From contig CAWAGB010000008.1 in the NCBI GenBank assembly GCA_963781555.1, forward strand, positions 186,001 through 250,000: a stretch of 64,000 nt of DNA, given 5' to 3'. Source of the DNA: JAICQM01 sp963781555 (GTDB lineage Bacteria; Chloroflexota; Limnocylindria; QHBO01). Positions 19,262 to 28,522 of the stretch are shown here, piece after piece. Position 1 is the first letter of the stretch. Each line of letters opens with the position of its first letter. The notes under the pieces were generated by a model. It was not told the DNA's origin and searched no databases. It saw only the letters and a program-made list of their open reading frames with translations. The translations under genes and the position numbers were made by a program.

Positions 19262-20155
19262 TAGACAGCCCCGGCACAAGTCGCACGGCCAAGTGGCGCC
19301 AACGGATTTCCAATCCTCCCGTGCCGGAGCATGCGGGACCAGGGCCAACTCCGGGGCGTCCGTGGGAGCAGCGTCAAGGCGGCGAATGCGGCCCATTGCA
19401 ATCGCTTCCAGAAGGCCGCACGAATCCAGTGGAGCGCGGCCAGGGTCGAATGTCGCGCGCCTCCGAGTGTGACGTACCGGTCTCGGACGGAGCGAAGTTC
19501 GCCTCGAGCCGATGGCTTTCGGATTCGCGGATCGTGGACGAATGGTTGCGTTCGATGGCTACGAAACTCATTGAGTTTCACGTACTTGTCCGGATCACCA
19601 GTCCGCATCCAATAGTCGCAATCAGCGACGAATTTCAATGAGTGGTCGAAGCCGCCCTCCCGCTCGTAAACGCTTCGGCGCCAGAAGACGGTAGGTGGCA
19701 GAGGAATCCAATTGCGTCTGATGTAGTCCACATTGAAGGGAGGCTGAAGGATCAGCACCTGCCGCCCATTTCGGTCGTCAACGTTGATTCCGCACCCGAA
19801 AACGAAGTCAGCGTCGGGCCGAGAGATGAATCGCTCGAACGACGGCAGAAATGCCCACGGAAAGTAGAGGTCGTCACTGTCAGATACGTAACAACTTCGC
19901 CGCTACACCTGCGCCAGCCCTTGTTGATAGCGTCGTACATCCCCCGGTCGGGTTCGGAGCGCCACTCATTGGATACGTTGTCTCGTACCTACGGAGCAAC
20001 TCGATCGTTCCATCGTCCGATCCGCCATCCACAACGATGTGCTCAATATTGCGGTAGGACTGCTCACGCACCGACAAGAGCGTGTGCTCCAGCAAGTCGA
20101 CCCTATTCAGGGTGGGGGTGACGATCGAGACGAGCGGGTTCATTGGCCGGTTCAT
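19261..20155 (-). CDS. GT2 family glycosyltransferase, frameshifted
   Basis: ATG at 20155, just after the stop of the upstream GT4 gene. L-V-S-I-V-T-P-T-L-N-R and I-V-V-D-G-G-S-D-D-G-T are classic GT2 motifs. After T-T-Y-P-M the frame moves to give D-R-G-M-Y-D-A-I-N-K-G-W-R-R-C-S-G-E-V-V-T-Y-L, then D-S-D-D-L-Y-F-P in a third frame (the metal-binding D-x-D), then N-G-R-Q and the long frame with L-P-P-T-V-F-W-R-R-S-V-Y and A-D-C-D-Y-W-M-R. The stop TAG at 19261-19263 shares one base with a GTG start of the FkbM gene. Joined, about 295 residues. Confidence 0.76.
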
Positions 20156-20156
20156 T

Positions 20157-21473
20157 TCATAGCTCGGGAGTCGCGCTAAGGAGCGCCGCATCCTCGGCCG
20201 TCACCGATCGGCCGGCGACCCGCCGGTAGTGGGCTCGGAACAAGCGAGCCGTGCGGTCCCACGAGAACCGTGAGACACGCGCGCGTCCCCGCAACACCAG
20301 ATCCGCGCGGAGCTGCTCATCCTCCCAAATGCGGAGGATGCACTGGGCCATCTCCTCAATTGATTCGGGGTCGAACAGCAACGCCGCATCTCCTGCCTGT
20401 CGGGGGAGAGACGTCACCCGGGAACAGGCCACCGCCGTGCCGATTGAGAAAGCCTCCCATAGCGGTCCGCTGGCTGCCTCGAACCGCGATGGAATCACGA
20501 CGGCCGTCGCGCGCTGGTACACCGCTCGAAGCGCCCGGGGCTCAAGGAAACCGGTCCACGTGACAAGATCGGATACCCCGCATCGCCGGATCTCGGCATC
20601 GACCACGCTGGCGCCGGAGTTCCGAAGCCCGGTCAATACCAGGGGGATCTCCGGACCGCTGCGAGATCGGATCAGGCTCAGGGCGCGAACGAGGCCAATG
20701 TGATTCTTGTGAGCCCACGTCTGCGCCGGATACATCACGAACTTGCCCGGTAGCTGGAGCGATGTTGCAATTGTGGCGACTTCTGCTTGCCCCACGTCAT
20801 CCACGACGTCCAGGGGAGGTGCCCATGGCACGACCGCTACGCGGTCAGGCGGCAATGCCAGTTGCTTGATTACATCTTCACGGGTCCAAGAGCTGGCCAC
20901 GGCCACAGTGTCCGCCTGCGCACACATTGCTTCGTACCAGATCTCGCGGTATGCGAGCTGCTCGGCGGTGAACAGCTCGGGCAGGTGACGGTGCTGAAGG
21001 TCATGCGGGTGGTAGATCGACGGGATGACGGTCCGGAAACCCGCTTGGTTGAGGAAGTGCATGACATCGACGCCGGCCCTTTTCGATGGTTCCGTCGGAC
21101 AGCGGCGGTCCATCGCCGGCTTACCCCGCCTGCGGACTGAACGGCGGATTGATGCGGCGACGGAGTTGCTACGCGCCAATCGTGACCCTAGGCGCCCGAC
21201 CCAGCCCTTGGTTGCACTGGGTAAGGGGAGGGCGCTGGCGTTACCGCGGAGATGCGGGCGTATCCAATCATCACTTCCCTGGAGTGTCAGAAAGACATAC
21301 TCCTCATCCCCTCCGAGGCGCGACAGGCCTTCCGCGAGGCCGATTGTGATTGATTCAACGCCGCCGGATTCACCGTGCCTCAAGCGCGCGTCGATGCCGA
21401 CGCGCAACCGCGTCGTTAGATGCGGGAGCGGATCGACCATTGCTGAAGAATCTGGGTGCGCGGACCGGATCAT
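20157..21473 (-). CDS. GT4 glycosyltransferase
   Basis: Intact, 438 residues, starting at an ATG that overlaps the upstream stop (TGATG). It has L-R-V-G-I-D-A-R-L-R-H-G-E-S-G-G-V-E, Y-H-P-H-D-L-Q-H-R-H, V-A-S-S-W-T-R-E-D, V-P-W-A-P-P, Y-P-A-Q-T-W-A-H-K-N-H and the E-x7-E region I-P-S-R-F-E-A-A-S-G-P-L-W-E-A-F-S-I-G-T. This pattern (H-D-L-Q-H and P-A-x-x-W-x-H-K-N-H) fits the mannosyltransferase-like branch of GT4. It is one of the few genes of this cluster with no frameshift. The neighbouring genes suggest assembly of a repeat unit with mannose, fucose and an amino sugar. Confidence 0.86.
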   Translation of the reverse strand: MIRSAHPDSSAMVDPLPHLTTRLRVGIDARLRHGESGGVESITIGLAEGLSRLGGDEEYVFLTLQGSDDWIRPHLRGNASALPLPSATKGWVGRLGSRLARSNSVAASIRRSVRRRGKPAMDRRCPTEPSKRAGVDVMHFLNQAGFRTVIPSIYHPHDLQHRHLPELFTAEQLAYREIWYEAMCAQADTVAVASSWTREDVIKQLALPPDRVAVVPWAPPLDVVDDVGQAEVATIATSLQLPGKFVMYPAQTWAHKNHIGLVRALSLIRSRSGPEIPLVLTGLRNSGASVVDAEIRRCGVSDLVTWTGFLEPRALRAVYQRATAVVIPSRFEAASGPLWEAFSIGTAVACSRVTSLPRQAGDAALLFDPESIEEMAQCILRIWEDEQLRADLVLRGRARVSRFSWDRTARLFRAHYRRVAGRSVTAEDAALLSATPEL

Positions 21474-22138
21474 CAGGCCTGAGTCGAATCATGGGCGCTG
21501 AGGCGAACCCCGTCGGTTAGGAGGCCAGGATATCCGCTGAAACTCAGGGCTCGAACGAGGCGAATTAGTTGGTCGTGGTCCAAGCCTCGCCAATCGGTAT
21601 TGTCGCGCAAGGCGGCGAAGTCGGACTTGGAGTGATAGCTCCCCATGCCACCTTGCGGCGCGCTGGGAAGTCGGCGTCCGGCGACGAGTTCAGGCCACCA
21701 TCTTTCGAACAGCGTTCGCTCCGCCTGCCGAACCTTATGGAATAGCGTTTCGCCCGTTTCTCGCTCGCTAATCTCCACGGCAGCCTGGTCGACGATTGGG
21801 CCGGCGTCCACCTCTGGAGACATCACATGCAGAGTCGCCCCGGCGGGTTCTTCGAGCCAGATCGCCCAAACGAGCGGGAAGTGACCGCGGCCCCACGGGA
21901 GGAACCCGGGGTGGAGGTTATAGGCGGCTGACCAGCCGTCCAACTCGGCCGATCGGAGGATTCGGCCGAAATGTACCGACAGTGCGATCGGCGACGGTAT
22001 GTCGGTCCCGATCCCTATGGCTTGTGCCCTCCGGGCGATCTCGGATTCCATTGTGATGACGCGCCCAACATCCTTAGGCCGCACCTGCCCCAGAACCCAC
22101 ATGCCGAGATCTGATCCGAGAAGAAGGTCGACCGTCAT
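21473..22138 (-). CDS. Formyltransferase-fold protein, probable sugar N-formyltransferase
   Basis: 221 residues. The 10-formyl-THF transferase core is recognisable: A-Y-N-L-H-P-G-F-L-P-W-G-R-G, W-A-I-W-L-E-E-P-A-G-A-T-L-H and S-P-E-V-D-A-G-P-I-V-D-Q, giving the catalytic N-x-H-P ... D triad seen in methionyl-tRNA formyltransferase and ArnA. At 221 residues it is too short for Fmt (about 310) and resembles formyltransferases of nucleotide-sugar pathways such as those making Qui3NFo or Rha4NFo. The adjacent DegT/DnrJ aminotransferase would provide the amino sugar. The exact substrate is not determined. Confidence 0.78.
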   Translation of the reverse strand: MTVDLLLGSDLGMWVLGQVRPKDVGRVITMESEIARRAQAIGIGTDIPSPIALSVHFGRILRSAELDGWSAAYNLHPGFLPWGRGHFPLVWAIWLEEPAGATLHVMSPEVDAGPIVDQAAVEISERETGETLFHKVRQAERTLFERWWPELVAGRRLPSAPQGGMGSYHSKSDFAALRDNTDWRGLDHDQLIRLVRALSFSGYPGLLTDGVRLSAHDSTQA

Positions 22139-22163
22139 CGCAAGCGCTTTTCGCCTTGGAGCG

Positions 22164-23291
22164 TCATCGCCTCGCCTCGGCGACGCTGCGAATCACGCGG
22201 TCTATGGACGCCGGCGCTAGGTGCGATGCCGTGGGGAGGCTGAGGCCAGTTTTGCCAAGCGAATCTGCTACAGGCAGAACACTCAGCGCCCCTTGACGCC
22301 CGCGATATGGCGGAAGGGTATGGATCGGTACAAAGAAGGGTCGCGTCTCGATGCCGGAGGACTCCAATCGAGCGGCGAGGCTGTCGCGCGACATTCCAAA
22401 CAACATTTCGTCCACCGTAACGCTGTAGAGCCAAGGGGCTGGCGCGGCCCACTCGGCGACGGGCTGGACTGCAACCCCTGGGATTGAGGAAAGCCCGGAA
22501 TCATATCGCTGGAATATTGCCCTTCGAGCGTCGACCATCGCATCCGCAACCTCGAGCTGTGCGCACAGGATCGCCGCGGCGACATTCGTAAGGCGGTAGT
22601 TGTAGCCAATCTCGGGGAAGAAGTAGCGTCGGTTCGGATCCATGCCCTGTCCCCGGAAGAGTCGGATCCGCCGCTCAATCTCTGGGTCATCGACTGTCAG
22701 GGCGCCGCCTTCCCCCGAAGTGAGGATCTTGTTGCCATAGAACGAAAACGTACCAATAGTTGCCAATGATCCCGCCGTGCGTCCCTTGTATGTCGCGCCG
22801 TAGGCTTCGGCCGCGTCCTCGACCACCCAGAGTCCATGCCGACGGGCAATATCATTGATCGCGTCCATGTCGGCGGGGTGGCCGTAGAGGTGGACGGCAA
22901 TGATGCCTCGCGTTCTCGGCGTGATGGCGGCCTCGATCAGGACCGGATCGATACACCACGTTGCTGCGTCAACGTCGACGAACACCGGTTCGGCGCCTTG
23001 GTAGCGGACGACATTTGCAGTGGCTATGTAGGTCAGTGAGGGGACGATGACTTCGTCGCCGGGACCAAGCCCCAGAGCCACGACTGCAAGGTGTAGGGCC
23101 GCCGTGCCGTTCGAAACCGAGATGGATGCTCGGACGTTGCAGGCAGCGGCGAATTCGGCCTCGAAGCGGTCCACGTATGGCCCGGTCGACGAGATCCACG
23201 TGCTGCGAACTGCGTCTGCCGCGTATGCCTCCTCATTACCGCGCAGGTCAGGGCTGGACACTGGGATCCTCGGAAGCTCGCGGTCGGTCAT
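22164..23291 (-). CDS. DegT/DnrJ/EryC1/StrS aminotransferase
   Basis: About 375 residues from ATG 23291, which overlaps the flippase stop as ATGA; the open frame extends further upstream through the flippase gene and is not used. It has N-G-T-A-A-L-H-L-A-V-V-A-L-G-L-G-P-G-D-E-V-I-V-P-S-L-T, then V-E-D-A-A-E-A-Y-G-A, F-S-F-Y-G-N-K-I-L-T-S-G-E-G-G (PLP lysine within G-N-K) and G-Y-N-Y-R-L-T-N-V-A-A-A. These enzymes transaminate keto nucleotide sugars. Together with the formyltransferase 25 nt downstream it probably makes an N-formylated aminodeoxy sugar. Confidence 0.88.
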   Translation of the reverse strand: MTDRELPRIPVSSPDLRGNEEAYAADAVRSTWISSTGPYVDRFEAEFAAACNVRASISVSNGTAALHLAVVALGLGPGDEVIVPSLTYIATANVVRYQGAEPVFVDVDAATWCIDPVLIEAAITPRTRGIIAVHLYGHPADMDAINDIARRHGLWVVEDAAEAYGATYKGRTAGSLATIGTFSFYGNKILTSGEGGALTVDDPEIERRIRLFRGQGMDPNRRYFFPEIGYNYRLTNVAAAILCAQLEVADAMVDARRAIFQRYDSGLSSIPGVAVQPVAEWAAPAPWLYSVTVDEMLFGMSRDSLAARLESSGIETRPFFVPIHTLPPYRGRQGALSVLPVADSLGKTGLSLPTASHLAPASIDRVIRSVAEARR

Positions 23292-24726
23292 CCTGCCGTT
23301 CCATTCGCAGGGGTCCTTCCCGCCGCTGCGGTCATGGTGCGGAGCATCCGCGGAAGGTAGACCAACACGGGCACCGCGGAGAACACTACATATGCCGTCA
23401 GCGTCCCCCAGACGATGCCGCCTACGCCGAAGGCGTTGGCGAACGCTATGGACAGCACGATGCTCATGGCGGCCATGACGATTGCAACGATGACCTGGAA
23501 GAAGACGATGGATGCTGCGTTCATGAGGATCGCGACAGCATTGAAGCTGGCGCCCACGACCGACCAGATCGCCGCGCCGATGAGCAATTCCATCGGCGGC
23601 TGAATGGCTCCACCGGTCCAATTGCCTATCAGCCAGGCGCCGGTCGTCACCAGGACCAGAGACGCCGCCCCAGACGCCGCCGCCGCGACAAGGACAGAAC
23701 GGCGCAATGTTCGTTTCACCCACGCGACGTCACCCCTTGCCAGTGCCTCGGTGTAGGCCGGCCAGAGGGTGGCCAAGTACATGGCCACCAGCGTGGGGAC
23801 GAGCAGAAAGACCTTCATGGTCACGGCATATAACGCCGCCGCATCCGGCCCCAGCACCATCGCTGCAACCAGGACATCAGATGAGTAAGCGACCGCGACG
23901 GCCACCTGCAGAACGACGAACAGGAAGCCAAGTCGCGCAAGTCGAAGGGCTGTGCCCCGATCAGCTTCGGCGAATCGCGGGAGGAGCCACGGTCGGTCGC
24001 GCACCAACAAACGTATGCCATTCGCCGCGAGGGCGATCACGGGCGGCAGCGACACCGCCAGAACCAACATCGGGAGGCTGGCACGCAGTGCGATGGCCAC
24101 GATCAACCCAGCCAGAGAACCAATGGCGCCGATCACGGCGGCGAGGGAATTGATGAATCCCTCTTGGTAGGCCATGCGTACCCGCTCGGTTATCCCGAGC
24201 GGCAAGGCGAGGAAGAACAGGAGAGCCAGCACGGCCGCTGTTGGCCCGATCTCCTCGACCGCTTCCCGACTCGTGACGTTGAACGCGCTCGCCCATGGGA
24301 CCAACGGATAGACGACCAAGAAGACGATTGCGAACACGACGGCGACCACGCTCAGCATGAGGAAGGCACTCGACACTGCACGCCGCGCCGTGTCGCGGTC
24401 GCTGCGTCCATGGGCGTCGCTCACGACGTTCAGCAGGCCGTTTCCGAGGCCGAGATCAGCAAAGACGAACATGGACGTCAGCGAGGTCAGCGCCACGAAT
24501 ACCCATACCGCTCAACACCGAGGAATCCAATCGTCAGTGGCACCGCCACGAGCGAACCCGCGAGGGCAATGCCTCGCGCGCCGACCGCGGCAGCGGTCGA
24601 CGCAACCGCGCGCCGATCACGTCTGCTTCGCTGTGCCTCGAGCGCGAGGTCGCCGTCCGCGACTGGGTTGTCGTCGGTCCCGGTCCATCGCCGCAGGGTG
24701 GCCAGGCGTCCCTCGGAGTTCCGCAT
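23288..24726 (-). CDS. Wzx-like polysaccharide flippase (MATE/MOP family), one frameshift near 24505
   Basis: Twelve to fourteen membrane helices. The C-terminal 400 residues are in one frame (F-A-D-L-G-L-G-N-G-L-L-N-V-V is the conserved N-terminal Wzx segment). The first helix and its cytoplasmic lead lie upstream in another frame (G-I-A-L-A-G-S-L-V-A-V-P-L-T-I-G-F-L-G-V-E-R-Y-G), and deleting one base near 24505 joins them. The start chosen is ATG 24726, which overlaps the stop of the GDP-L-fucose synthase as TGATG. It flips undecaprenyl-linked repeat units across the membrane and belongs with the ligase/polymerase and priming transferase in this locus. Confidence 0.82.
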
Positions 24727-25676
24727 CACCGGGAAGCTTGGGCGTAGGCGGCGATCGTCCGTCGCAGGCCGTCCTCGAACGTCGTCTGCGCGACGAACCC
24801 AAACGCTCCCGGGCTCGGCTCGTGTCGAGCGCGCGGCGCGGCTGGCCGTCGGGCTTGCGTCGCGTCCCAGCGGATCTCGCCCGCGAACCCGGTCAGCCGC
24901 GCGATGAGCTCGACGAGCTCGCGGATGGTGATCTCCTGGCCGACGCCGAGGTTGACCGGCTCGGCGCCGTCGTAGCGCTCGGCGCCGAGGACGATGCCCT
25001 CGGCCGCGTCGTCGACGTAGAGGAACTCGCGGCGACGCCGACCCGGTGCCCCACACGTCGATGTAGTCGGCGCCCGCATCGCGAGCGTCGACGCACTTCT
25101 TGATGAGCGCCGGGATCACGTGCGAGCTGCGTCGGGTCGAAGTTGTCGCCCGGGCCGTAGAGGTTGACCGGGATCAGGTGGATGACGTCGAACCCGTACT
25201 GCTGCGCGGTAGGCCTGCCCCTGGACGAGCAGCATCTTCTTGGCCAGGCCGTACGGCGCGTTCGTCTCCTCCGGGTAGCCGTCCCAGAGGTCGTCCTCCT
25301 GGAACGGCACCGGCGTGAACTTCGGGTAGGCGCAGACGGTGCCGATCGGTCACGAACTTCTCGACGCCGGCGACGCGCGCCTGCTTCGATCAGCTGGATG
25401 CCCATGATCGCGTTCTCGTAGAAGAAGCGGCCCGGGTTCTCGCGGTTGGCGCCGATCCCGCCGACGACGGCCGCGAGGTGGATGATCAGTCTCGGCCGTC
25501 CGTCCGCGAGGGCCTGGTCGATGCCCGTCGTCGGTCGCAGGTCGTAGTCGCGTCGAGCGCGGCACGAAGACGTCGTCGGCACCGGCCGCCTGCGAGGCGC
25601 GCGGACACGGCCGTCCGCCGAGGAACCCGCCGCCGCCGGTGACCATGACCCGTCGGCCCGTGCCAGAATCGCTCAT
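24726..25676 (-). CDS. fcl: GDP-L-fucose synthase, many single-base frameshifts
   Basis: The expected enzyme can be followed across several frames: M-V-T-G-G-G-G-F-L-G (NADP-binding), H-L-A-A-V-V-G-G-I-G-A-N, F-F-Y-E-N-A-I-M-G, P-F-Q-E-D-D-L-W, P-Y-G-L-A-K-K-M-L (the catalytic Y-x-x-x-K), H-L-I-P-V-N-L-Y-G-P-G-D-N-F, H-V-I-P-A-L-I-K-K-C and F-L-Y-V-D-D-A-A-E-G-I-V-L. The total span corresponds to about 315 residues, the normal length for WcaG/Fcl. It converts GDP-4-keto-6-deoxymannose to GDP-L-fucose. ATG 25676 overlaps the gmd stop (ATGA). Codon use is close to 100 percent G/C at third positions, unlike flanking genes. Confidence 0.85.
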
Positions 25677-26711
25677 GCGATCGCGTCCGATCGCCCGCCG
25701 ACGGCCGGTCGACAGGCCCGCCTCCGCGAGGTCGTGCTGCGAGCATGATCCGGACGAGCTCGTCGGAACGTGCGTCGTCGGCTGCCAGCCCGAGGCAGTC
25801 GCGCGGCCTTGGAGGCGTCGCCGCACAGCTCGTCGACCTCGGTCGGTCGGAAGTAGCGCTCGTCGATCCGGACGTGCTGCTCCCAGTCCAGCCCGGCCAG
25901 GCCGAAGGCCACCTCGCACGAGCTCGCGCACCGTGTGCATCTCGCCGGTGGCGATGACGTAGTCGTCGGGCTCGATCCTGCTGGAGCATCAGCCACATCG
26001 CCTCGACGTACTCCGGGGCGTAGCCCCAGTCGCGCTGGGCGTCCAGGTTGCCGAGGTACAGGTGCTCCGGCGTCGCCGGCCAGGATGGCGGCGACGCCGC
26101 GCGTCACCTTGCGCGTGACGAAGGTCGCCGCCGCGACGCGGCGACTCGTGGTTGAACAGGATGCCGTTGCTGGCGTACAGGCCGTAGGCCTCGCGATAGT
26201 GGAGCGTCATGAAGTGCGCGAAGACCTTGGCGATCGCGTACGGGCTGCGCGGGCTGGAACGGCGTCGTCTCGCGACTGCGGGCTCTCCACGACCTTGCCG
26301 AACATCTCCGACTGAGCCCGCCTGGTAGAAGCGGATCGGCCAGTCCGCCGTGGCGGACGCCTCGAGCAGGCGGAGCGTGCCCATCGCCGCGCTGTCTCGG
26401 CGGTGAACTCGGGCATCTCGAAGCTGACCTTGACGTGGCTCTGCGCGCCGAGGTTGTAGACCTCGTCGGGCTTGACCCGGTGCAGGTGGCTGATCAGCGA
26501 CGACGCAGTCGGTCAGGTCGGCGTAGTGCAGGAACAGGCGGGCGTCCGTCCTCGTGCGGGTCGACGTAGAGGTGGTCGATCCGCCGCGTGTTGAACGGTG
26601 CTGGAGCGGCGGATGAGGCCGTGGACCTCGTAGCCCTTGCCGAGCAGGAGCTCGGCGAGGTACGAGCCGTCCTGGCCCGGTGATGCCGGTGATCAGTGCC
26701 CTCTTGGTCAC
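25673..26711 (-). CDS. gmd: GDP-mannose 4,6-dehydratase, many single-base frameshifts
   Basis: GTG at 26711 begins T-K-R-A-L-I-T-G-I-T-G and, after correction of an extra base, G-Q-D-G-S-Y-L-A-E-L-L-L-G-K-G-Y-E-V-H-G, the signature of GMD. Further segments in changing frames are F-N-T-R-R-I-D-H-L-Y, F-Y-Q-A-G-S (then S-E-M-F-G-K), P-Y-A-I-A-K-V-F-A (where the usual catalytic Y-x-x-x-K tyrosine-lysine pair is Y-A-I-A-K), G-I-L-F-N-H-E-S-P-R-R-G and G-N-L-D-A-Q-R-D-W-G-Y-A. At least eight single-base insertions were located between 26250 and 26680. Corrected length is about 340 residues. It makes GDP-4-keto-6-deoxy-D-mannose, the substrate of the next gene. Confidence 0.87.
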
Positions 26712-27923
26712 GGACGAGCCTCGGTGTCGGATGTGCGCAATGCGTCTGCAGTATGACGGCGCGCTTTCCGCATGATCGATTCGAACTGATGGGTAATGGG
26801 GCCGATCTGGAACGTCCGCTCCGCGTACGCACGCGCCGCAGCACCCGCTCGCTGCCGCCGGCCGGCGTCGGTCATCAATGCCTGCGCCGCGGCAAGGAAT
26901 GCCTGCTGGTCGTCGGGTTCCACCACGATGCCGGCATGCGCCTCCAGGATCGTTCTTGCGGCGAGGTTCTCCTGCGGGATAGCGGCCAGTACGGCGCGGC
27001 CTGCCGTAGGTAGGTCAGCACTTCGAGGGGACCCAGAACCGCCCGCATCGGCCTGGAGAAGAACAACCAGGACATCGGCCGCTGCGAGCATCTCCGATAG
27101 CGGTCGGCGGGTTGGAGTGGCAGGAGGTCATGTTGGGGACCCTCCTGGCCAGGCGATCCGACGAATGCCCTCGACCCGACGAGATGGCCGCAACGCGCGG
27201 CAGGATCCCCCGCAAGAGCGACCAGAAGACCGGTCGTCGTGCTTCCGACCAAGTGTTCCTGCGTACAGGAACACGGGGTCCGTGGTATTGTGCTCGACCG
27301 CCCAGGGGTTGGACCTCGGCAATGCACCAGTTCCGTTGAGGGGTGCCCAGTTGGGGATGACGGCCGCCCGCTCCCCCGGGATCCCCCAGGCGTCCAGGAT
27401 CGGCATGAAGTCCGGGCTGATGGCGATCACCGCGTCGGACGCGCGAAGGAGACGCCGCTCTGAGCCGGCGAAAGCGAGCCGATAGAAGCCATCCGACCGC
27501 GGGGGACCCTACGGCCGAGGAGCCGGTTTATCCGCCTCCGAGTACACGTCCTGGAGCCAGTAGACGAACGCTGCGCCGGCCCGGTGCGCCGCGGCGAGCG
27601 CCGCGGACTGTGCGTCCAGCGAGCTCGGGACGGAGAGCACCACGTCGGGAACGGCGGCGCCGATGCGCCCCCCGTAGTGCTTTCCCGTAGCGGCGTTCCT
27701 GGCGCAATCGGCGAAGGCCGGCGGAAGAGACCAGGGTCTCGTCGATCCCGACGCGCTCGATCGTCAGCGTCCTCGGATCAGTCGGCAGGGCCAAGACCGA
27801 TGCCCGAGGCTGCTTTACCCCACCACCGTAGAGATAGACCACCTCGTGCTCACGACCGGCAAGTTCGCGCGCGAGCTGGAGCGTGAACGGGTAGGCCGCG
27901 TAGTCGTGCAGGACGATCCGCAT
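26708..27923 (-). CDS. GT4-like glycosyltransferase, several frameshifts
   Basis: Starts at ATG 27923 with M-R-I-V-L-H-D-Y-A-A-Y-P-F-T-L-Q-L-A-R-E-L-A, a typical GT-B N-terminal Rossmann strand followed by the substrate-binding helix. After about 27720 the frame changes; an intermediate part reads I-A-I-S-P-D-F-M-P-I-L and V-I-P-N-W-A-P-L, and V-F-L-Y-A-G-T-L-G-R-K-H. The C-terminal part (M-L-A-A-A-D-V-L-V-V-L-L) contains N-L-A-A-R-T-I-L-E-A-H-A-G-I-V-V and ends at 26708 overlapping the gmd start as GTGA. About 400 residues when joined. It resembles WcaI/fucosyl- or mannosyl-transferase-like GT4 proteins; the sugar is not known. Confidence 0.7.
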
Positions 27924-28004
27924 CGCTCGGCGCGGCGCCTGGAACGTGGTGCTGGCTGATCAGGCCCCGTCGGTGCCGTCGCGACGCACGACACGACGTC
28001 ATCG

Positions 28005-28184
28005 TCATCGGGGGCGGCTGCCGGCGTGGCGTGCGTAATCGGCTCGCGGCGCCGCGGCAGGAGCTGAGCGGTCGACATCGGTCGTCTCGACGGTTCGGCC
28101 CTGCGCGCGCTTGAAGTAGAAGTAGCCGAACACGACTGCGGCGACGAGCAACAGGATGACGGCGATGAACTGCGTATCGGGCAT
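28005..28184 (-). CDS. Small single-pass membrane protein
   Basis: 59 residues beginning M-P-D-T-Q-F-I-A-V-I, then a single strongly hydrophobic segment (L-L-L-V-A-A-V-V-F-G-Y-F-Y-F) followed by K-R-A-Q-G-R-T and an Ala/Arg-rich tail. The ATG at 28184 has AAGGAGG about 11 nt upstream, the best Shine-Dalgarno sequence in this part of the window, which is the main reason for calling it. It lies 80 bp upstream of the GT4 gene in the same orientation. The end may be distorted by the frameshifts that affect this stretch. No function can be assigned. Confidence 0.5.
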   Translation of the reverse strand: MPDTQFIAVILLLVAAVVFGYFYFKRAQGRTVETTDVDRSAPAAAPRADYARHAGSRPR

Positions 28185-28297
28185 CGGTGAGGAGCCTCCT
28201 TCGGATCACCGCCTGGGCAGCGGCGTGATGGGGAGGATTGTCGCTGGTCGCGCACCGCGCCATGGCCCGGAATGACCATGGCCCATGGGCCCCATCC

Positions 28298-28471
28298 CTA
28301 CTGCCCGAGCGGGACGTCGTAGCCGGGCGGATGGATCTCGATCTGCGGGCCGCCAACCGTCCCGCCAAGGGAACCAATCGGATAGTCGATGAACGGCAGG
28401 CGCTGCCCGGCCAGCTTCATCCCGGCTCCGATCAGGACCACGACCAGCACGACAATTAACAGGAAGCGCAT
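28298..28471 (-). CDS. Small membrane protein
   Basis: 57 residues starting M-R-F-L-L-I-V-V-L-V-V-V-L-I-G-A-G-M-K-L, one membrane helix, then a short extracytoplasmic tail with L-P-F-I-D-Y-P-I-G-S-L-G-G and G-P-Q-I-E-I-H-P-P-G-Y. The frame is open from 28501, but the ATG at 28471 puts the hydrophobic segment at the N-terminus. The G-x-L-P and G-P-x-I-x-I pattern faintly recalls DUF2905 proteins; this is not a firm assignment. It is divergent from the FAD oxidoreductase at 28523. Confidence 0.45.
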   Translation of the reverse strand: MRFLLIVVLVVVLIGAGMKLAGQRLPFIDYPIGSLGGTVGGPQIEIHPPGYDVPLGQ

Positions 28472-28522
28472 CTCGCGGAGCAGCGTACGCCGCCCACGCA
28501 AGACCCTCTACCCTGAACCTCG

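Noticed and set aside
22164..23723. Aminotransferase start at 23723
   Set aside because: The extra 144 residues are antisense-like low complexity inside the flippase gene; ATG 23291 gives the normal family N-terminus and an ATGA junction.
28260..28297. Clustered CCATGG/GGGCCC palindromes
   Set aside because: Short self-complementary words without consistent spacing or stem; could fold but no clear role.
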